Of a DNA stretch of 64,000 bases, positions 58,481-64,000 are shown in pieces (position 1 is the first letter of the stretch; every line of letters starts with the position of its first letter). Under the pieces are notes generated by a model. That model was not told the DNA's origin, searched no databases, and saw only the letters and a list, made by a program, of their open reading frames with translations. The translations under genes and the position numbers were made by a program. The DNA comes from Rhipidocladum racemiflorum (Eukaryota; Streptophyta; Magnoliopsida; Poales; Poaceae), in the NCBI GenBank assembly GCA_036346355.1, contig CM070576.1, forward strand, positions 10,709,558 to 10,773,557. Reading direction: 5' to 3'.

Positions 58481-60767
58481 CCTCTGTCGTGACCCGAATT
58501 TGCAAATCCAGACCCTCTGTGTATTCCGCACTAGTCCAGGATCACGCTAGTGCACACAATCTCAACATTGGTAAATATCACAGTCCCACTCAACGAATAA
58601 TAAGGTACTTTAATTAGTTAACCAAAACTGATTGCTCAACCTTAAGGTCAAGTTAGAAATATATGCCACGCAGGGCGAAAACTTATTAAAAGAGAAATAA
58701 CAGCAGCGGAAAATAAGATAACTTCGCGGCGCCATCCAGTATACCACAGGCAACTGACTGTGCTCGCTCCCTAAATAGACAGTTCCTCTTGGAGCTCCTC
58801 CTCCAAAGCTGGTGTAGGCTCTTCTTCAACTGATGTTGTATTGTGGCAAGGGTGAGTACTTGGTACTCAGCAAGTCATGCACAGAATTCAACTAATATAC
58901 TACATGTATGGTCTACTACAAAGGAATAGCTCAGGGTATAATTGCAGTGAAACAACATTTGACAAGTAACATAAGTAGATTCGAAAGCAATAGAAACAAG
59001 TATAAGATCAATAACTTTTCCAGGAGTTAAATAAACAACTTTCCCATTCCTAATCCACATTTCCATCAACGTCATTATTAAACCCAACCAAACTTTTCAA
59101 GTCTAAGTTATTTCCAAGAAAGTCTAAACCTTGACTGTAATTCCCGAGCAATGTCCAATGCCGCGGACACGGCTATTCGAATAGATTTTACACTCTGCAG
59201 AGGTTATGCACTTTACCCACAAGATACAGCCAAACACCACAAAGGCGAGTGTCCGTAACAAAGTCTTTCGGAAACTTCTAACAGCACAAGTGGGCCTCTC
59301 CGGTTATTGCACACTAACCCTTCCCTTAGCGAAGGCGAAGTTTAGGCCAATCAACCGTTAGATGGGTATCTGGCCGCAGCCTCGGTACGCTCCCCCGTAC
59401 AACTACACAAAAGGTATAGTTGACACCCACAGGTACGTTATTAGCAACTTAATCAACTAGGTCTGTCCAATTACAAACATGGTTGCACGCTTGACTCAGT
59501 TCAAAGTCTTGCAAGGTTAAGTCCTTAGGGTGACCAGGGCAAGACTACCCGAAGAACCAAATCAACGCTCCTGGTGCCACAACTGGCCCACCCGATCATT
59601 CTTGCGACATGCCCTGGTCGAAAAACTAGTTATCAAACCCCCAGTTGTTTACCACGCACCACGTGCCATCAATATCATCATCAATAACACATGACACTTC
59701 TCAAAACAGGTTCCATATCTCATTAAGTCAATGTTATCATGTAATTGTCAAAACATGTTACGTGGCAAAGCTAAGCTACTACATCGGTCTAATTACCCAT
59801 GTTGGTAATTTAATAATGTCCAACTATTTAATCTACAACTAGGGTGACAAGGGGGTCATGGCATACGATCATTTATGTCAAGGTGGCATACAGCAACTAG
59901 GCAATTAACTAATCTCCCAAAATTAATTAAAGCATTTTCTAATTGAACTAGCATGCAATAATTTAAATCAAATTAATTTCAAAATGGGATCAACATAGTC
60001 AAAGCACAACTTGCCTTCAAAGAGTACTTGTTCTTGGTCTTGAGCTGGCTCCTGGGTCAACACTTCTCCTTCGAAGCCCTCGGGTACTTCAACGTCTACT
60101 CGTAACGTGTGCAAATAGCAACCAATAAATAAAACAGTACATAAAAAGTATCCGAACATACAAGTAAAGTCCATAAACAGAGAGAGGATAATTTTATGAA
60201 TTTTTAGGAATTTGAATCGGCAAAATCGGAGTTGAAACGCAAAAGTTACGAGCATTTAAAGTTTAAATAATCAATTAAATAATATTACAGAGAAAAACTT
60301 TGGTCCAAAAATTAAAATGCAAAAGTTATAAGCATTTGAAGTTTCAAAATTCAAATAAATCAATAATTCGAATTAATCCATTTATTTTTATACTGAAAAA
60401 CCTGATTATGACGTCAGCATGATGTCAGCGTTGGATTTGATTTTCCACCGAACTATTTTTCTATTGAAAAATCGATTTATTGCGTCAGTCGGTCCATGGA
60501 CGTGGTCCACGGTTCGGTTTGGGTCCACCGTGAACCCGGTCCATGAGTACATGTCTCACTGACATGTGGGCCCATCGGATGACATCAGCGGTGACGTCAT
60601 CACGCTCGGCTGGGGATGGCTGACAGCTGGGCCCCACCGTGACGTCAGCATGACGTCATGGTGCGGTTTGGCTGGGCCGCTGACACGCGGGTCCCATGCT
60701 GACGTCATGCGTGACGTCGGCGGCGACCGGCGTGACCGCGCTGACCGCGACGGTCAGTCTTCCAGCC

Positions 60768-60880
60768 ACGTGGCTAGACCTCGGCCGTTGATTTGAAAAT
60801 CAACGGCCCAGATCGGATCTGGGCTACACGTGTTAGGAAACTACACGGTCGATCTGGACCGTTCGATCTTGATCGGACGG
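60768..60880 (-). promoter_or_regulatory. Palindrome modules in LTR4' (first cluster)
   Basis: GGCCGTTGATTT-GA-AAATCAACGGCC (60783-60808) has 12-bp perfect arms, with ACGT at 60768-60771, 13 bp from the CCGTT arm. CCGTTCGATC-TT-GATCGGACGG (60859-60880) is diverged and lacks the 13-bp ACGT. The first is the counterpart of 42323-42348 in LTR4. Confidence 0.55.
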
Positions 60881-60976
60881 TCAAGATCCAATCTAAAGCT
60901 ACAACGCGGTTTAACCCTAGCCATACGATCTAGGTCTAACTGCTGAGATCTATCCAAGCACGGTGCAGTTACGGTT

Positions 60977-61101
60977 ACGTGGCGCGATCTAAACCGTTGG
61001 ATCTAGATCCAACGGTTGGAAATAGATCTAAAAACTAACACGTGAAACTTTACCCGGGGATGACGTGGACGAATCCAGGACGCTGGATCTGGATCGAACG
61101 G
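60977..61101 (-). promoter_or_regulatory. Palindrome modules in LTR4' (second cluster)
   Basis: AACCGTTGGATCT-AGATCCAACGGTT (60992-61017) is a perfect 26-bp palindrome with ACGT at 60977-60980, 13 bp from the CCGTT arm. A diverged copy with GCTGGATC-TG-GATCGAACGG follows at about 61080-61101, with ACGT at 61063-61066. Confidence 0.6.
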
Positions 61102-61511
61102 CTGGTGGAGCTCGCGAGACGGCGATGGCGTGCGGCGGCGCTAGCAGACCGGAGTTGGGGACGACGACCAAGCAAACGGCGCTAAGGGGCTCCTCCGGCG
61201 AGGTGAGTGGTAGTCTCCGACGCGTCTCGTCCTTGCGGTTCCGGATCTGGGCTCGGTGGCGACGGAGGACGGCGGACGGCGGCGGAAACAACGAAGAACC
61301 GCGGCGGAAGCCTCACCCAACTACGACGAGCGATTGTGGCGCAACCACGGCGGCTCAGGCGTGAAGGTCTTGGGCTACGGGTGCGCACGGAAATGAGCTA
61401 TAAGCTGGCGGTAGCGGCGCAATAAATACCCCCTCGATGTCCGTGTATGCGCGGAAAACGAAGGCCCACGCACGGGCGGCGGCGGAATCCGAATCCATTT
61501 TGGATTGGGTG

Positions 61512-61655
61512 ACGTGGCTCAACGTGGGCCGTTGGATCTTGATCCAACGAGAATGGGGTTTGGGCTCGGGTCCAGCTTGGCAACCCGGCTGGCTCGGTCG
61601 GGCTCGGGTTCGGGTGACGTGGCACAATCGTGGCCGTTGGATCTCAATCCAACGG
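61512..61655 (-). promoter_or_regulatory. Palindrome modules in LTR4' (third cluster)
   Basis: CCGTTGGATC-TT-GATCCAACGA (61529-61550) has ACGT at 61512-61515; CCGTTGGATC-TC-AATCCAACGG (61634-61655) has ACGT at 61617-61620. Both gaps are 13 bp. In element sense the ACGT follows the palindrome, as in LTR4, and the spacer keeps a TTG-GCC core before ACGTCA. Confidence 0.6.
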
Positions 61656-62021
61656 TCACGCGGTTAGGTTAGGTTGGGTTCGAGTCCGACACGGGTTCGG
61701 ACTCGGTCGGATGAACAGTGAAACCAATTCGATTTTCCAGCGATTTAAATAATCCGATTAATTTCTAGAAATTCATTTAATTCAAGAAAAATAGCAAAAT
61801 ACTCAGAAAAATTCCAGAAAAATTCTGGAAAATATTTTAGGATATTTGGGACTCAAATAAAATATTTCCAACAAAATTTTATTTGAAAAATTAAATTCCT
61901 TAATTATTTCAAAAGGGAATGAATTCAAATAAATTCCAAATAAATCTAGAAAATTCTCAAAATTCACAAAAGTGCAAAATAACAATTAAATTCATGAAAA
62001 CCAAAAATTTGGGGTGTTACA

Positions 62022-62169
62022 GTTGGCTAGTGGAAGAAACGTACACACACATGCATGCATGTGTAGTTTTCGAAAAGCTTCACGTCACGCGTGCATGTAG
62101 GAATAAAAGAGCTTGAACGTTACTAGACCATACATGTGGGTATGAAACGGCTAGAGTTAATACACGCAT
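62022..62169. other. Orphan fragment between R2 and LTR5
   Basis: 148 bp with CATGCATGCATG runs and ATGAAACGGCTAGAG. Its style resembles the interior of LTR1 (CATGCATG, GGCTGGA motifs near 4000-4330) but I cannot align it. It is the flank into which R2 and LTR5 inserted. No gene. Confidence 0.4.
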
Positions 62170-64000
62170 TGTAACACCACGGCATCTAGTATGCCCTGGA
62201 TGTCACCAAACATATACTAAACAACATCTAATTACCACATCTAAAGGTAAATTACAGCAAAGGAGTACATGCAAAAACCGAAAATTTCGGCAGCATCTCC
62301 TTTGTTTTCACATGGTACGGAGCATCAACAATAATATCACAAGATATAACACAATGGGAAGCATCTAAACAAGGATAACCGGTGACATAACAGCAATTTA
62401 AGTCTAGCATATCACATTTAACCATACTATTTATCTAAAACGAAGTAATTGATGTAACCAAGCACACAAGTAAGGCATACTCCAAGTTCTCAACGCATTA
62501 ACTTATAATCACAACTACGAATGGCAAAACTTGTGTAAGTCTTAAAGAGTGAAACTTTGTGAAGATGTGCCACTAAGCCCCTTTCCCGCATGCCGATTTC
62601 AATGTACCTAAAAACAACATAAAACACAAGCGTGAGTTCGTCACTCAGCAAAGTGTATTGCAATGATACAAAAACAATAACAACTCACATACATACTTAA
62701 TGCCATTCACATACCATGAGAATCAACTCATGAACTTCATTTATGCTCTCATAGAACATCATAATCATCTCATAAACCACCCCATTCATGCAATGCAATG
62801 CCATGCACATATCTCTTTGAAGCACATACCGATATTGCCGAGTGCACACCCGTCGGCGTGCACCCCCTTTCCCCTTCCATCCTGTAGATGGAAGGTGCCT
62901 ACCCTTACTGACTCGCTCCCATGCGCAACCATGGATGGGACTACGAGGTAGGTCTTTTGTTTTCACTACGTGTGAACATAGAGGCCCGCATCAGCATGGG
63001 ACTTCCATTATGAATGCACATATGACAAAAACATGTAAAGATTGGCATAAACATTTAATACAACGCAATCATGATCAAAATGAAATCATGCTCATCATGT
63101 CATAGGCAAACATCATTCATGACATCATATCATAAAGCAATTTGCATCTTATCAAATCTAGCAACATTCAACACGCTACCCATTCCAATACAATTGCCTT
63201 AACAGTGGGCGACGGATTGGCGAGAGGTTGAGGGCACTCCCGGGGTCACACCACCTGCACAAACATACCACACGCTCAAAACGTGTCCCCAAAACAGTAC
63301 GCAAAAGCTTATCTACCCCGACTTCACAAACTACTCCCAAAACCAAAAAATAGAGAATTTGTCCCGCCCGGACAGCAGAATTCAAACTATCATATCTTGA
63401 GTTCTAGGACTCTAAATCAAGTAAACGACTACACATCGTGAATATTAGGAAATTTCCTAGCTTTTACTAAGTATTGGGAAAAGCTGATTCGGCCTATAAA
63501 GTGGTTTAATCTACAGAATACCGTGATCTGTTCTAATCTTGTCACAGTTTTGAACACGTTTGGTAAAACAGCCATAACTTTCAAACAGCTGATCAGAATT
63601 GGACGTTCTTTATGTCCACTGAAAGGTATCGAAGTTGTCTACAACGTCTTCAACAGGCGGCCAACCAAATTCCGAATCTAAAATCACGAAAACTCAAACC
63701 CTATGTCGACTACACAATCTGCCCGAAACAGAGAACGTGGCAAACTCTAGTTTTCATCCAATCTACCCAATCACAGCACCACAAATTGATCTAAAAGCAT
63801 CATATTGACCCCTAGAACTGCACCTAGGCCATCCCCAAGGAACACCCATACCATACTTCAGCCCGACGAACAACGAACGCCGAAATCCTTCCTCCCGGGC
63901 TCCCCGGAACCACCGAATCTCCTCGTTGTGGGGCTTCCCGATGGAGGGGATAGTGAGGTGGCGCAGTGGGGAGCTCCCCTAGGGAAAAGGGAGGTGGAGA
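62170..64000 (-). repeat. LTR5, partial, probably minus-strand LTR
   Basis: Begins TGTAACACCACGGCATC and runs off the window. No primer site lies to its left, so it is a 3' or solo LTR. Orientation is inferred from a GTGAGTTCGTCACTCAGC motif at 62632, which resembles the GGTGAGTATACAACATACTCAGC motif at the same relative place in minus-strand LTR1. The sequence shares nothing else obvious with LTR1-LTR4. Short frames inside are not convincing. Confidence 0.5.

Larger units (their letters stand above)
49651..62021 (-). mobile_element. Autonomous-type chromovirus R2, 3' end lost, carrying a solo LTR
   Basis: Minus strand: 5' LTR4' (62021-58485), primer site, leader, solo LTR insertion (58260-54428), orf0, gag-pol with three premature stops, integrase truncated before the catalytic Glu at 49651. 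Same family as R1 by LTR ends, palindrome modules and protein similarity, but an independent and older-looking copy. Confidence 0.9.
58485..62021 (-). repeat. LTR4' (5' LTR of R2)
   Basis: 3.54 kb, TGTCGTGACCCGAATTTG...TTGGGGTGTTACA. Related to LTR4 along its length in reverse orientation: it shares the GGTACGCTCCCCCGTAC block, the CTCTGCAGAGGTTATGC block, the CAAAGCACAACTTGCCTTC block and the palindrome modules. On the minus strand a TATA-like TATTTATTG (about 61422-61434) lies in the GC-rich part. The right flank (GTTGG) has no partner because the 3' end of R2 is lost. Confidence 0.88.

Noticed and set aside
62022..62169. Miniature inverted-repeat element from CATGCATG runs
   Set aside because: No terminal inverted repeats or flanking duplication.
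1..64000. tRNA, rRNA, host gene or a novel defence or biosynthetic system
   Set aside because: No cloverleaf, ribosomal or non-transposon protein signal was seen; the tRNA-like matches are primer sites only.

Overview
This is plant nuclear repeat DNA, most likely from a grass. I see no host gene. Every recognisable coding segment belongs to Ty3/Gypsy LTR retrotransposons of chromovirus (Tekay/Del-like) type. They share initiator-Met tRNA primer sites, LTRs of 3.4-4.3 kb bounded TGTAACA...CCCGACA (TGTAACA...GGCCCACA in the LTR2 family), an extra ORF upstream of gag, and a chromodomain remnant. Family names below (X, Y, R1, R2; LTR1-LTR5) are mine.

Left part, 1-37670, minus strand. This is a tandem multimer of one non-autonomous element, X. 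Reading the minus strand, the order is LTR2c - gag2c - solo LTR1d - integrase/chromodomain remnant - LTR2b - gag2b - complete Y - integrase remnant - LTR2a - gag2a - start of another Y (runs off the left end). Neighbouring X units share one LTR. A second, very LTR-heavy non-autonomous element, Y (LTR1-gag1-LTR1), lies at the identical site in each X unit with the same 5-bp duplication ACTAC, so Y inserted before X was multiplied. In one unit Y has collapsed to a solo LTR, and that LTR is a hybrid of the two Y LTRs.

Middle part, 37671-41187. A plus-strand remnant with polypurine tract and LTR (LTR3a) is interrupted by a second LTR fragment (LTR3b), which ends in a degenerate CACTACCGCC/GGTACTGCC repeat. 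A 153-bp inverted LTR tip follows.

Right part, 41188-62021. Two potentially autonomous but broken elements, R1 (plus) and R2 (minus), are fused tail to tail inside their integrase genes through a 10-bp filler. Each carries LTR, primer site, orf0, gag, protease, reverse transcriptase, RNase H and partial integrase. A solo LTR with duplication ATCAT sits at the start codon of R2 orf0. From 62170 a further LTR (LTR5, probably minus strand) runs off the window.

How the pieces relate: R1/R2-type elements would supply Pol, while X and Y keep only packaging, priming and integration signals plus a shortened nucleocapsid-like Gag. X and Y therefore look like parasites of such autonomous relatives. 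Rice has comparable pairs (Dasheng with RIRE2; Spip and Squiq with RIRE3 and RIRE8). Small differences between copies cluster at CTG/CAG/CCG and CG-rich positions, so many frameshifts here may be read errors at methylated cytosines rather than real mutations.
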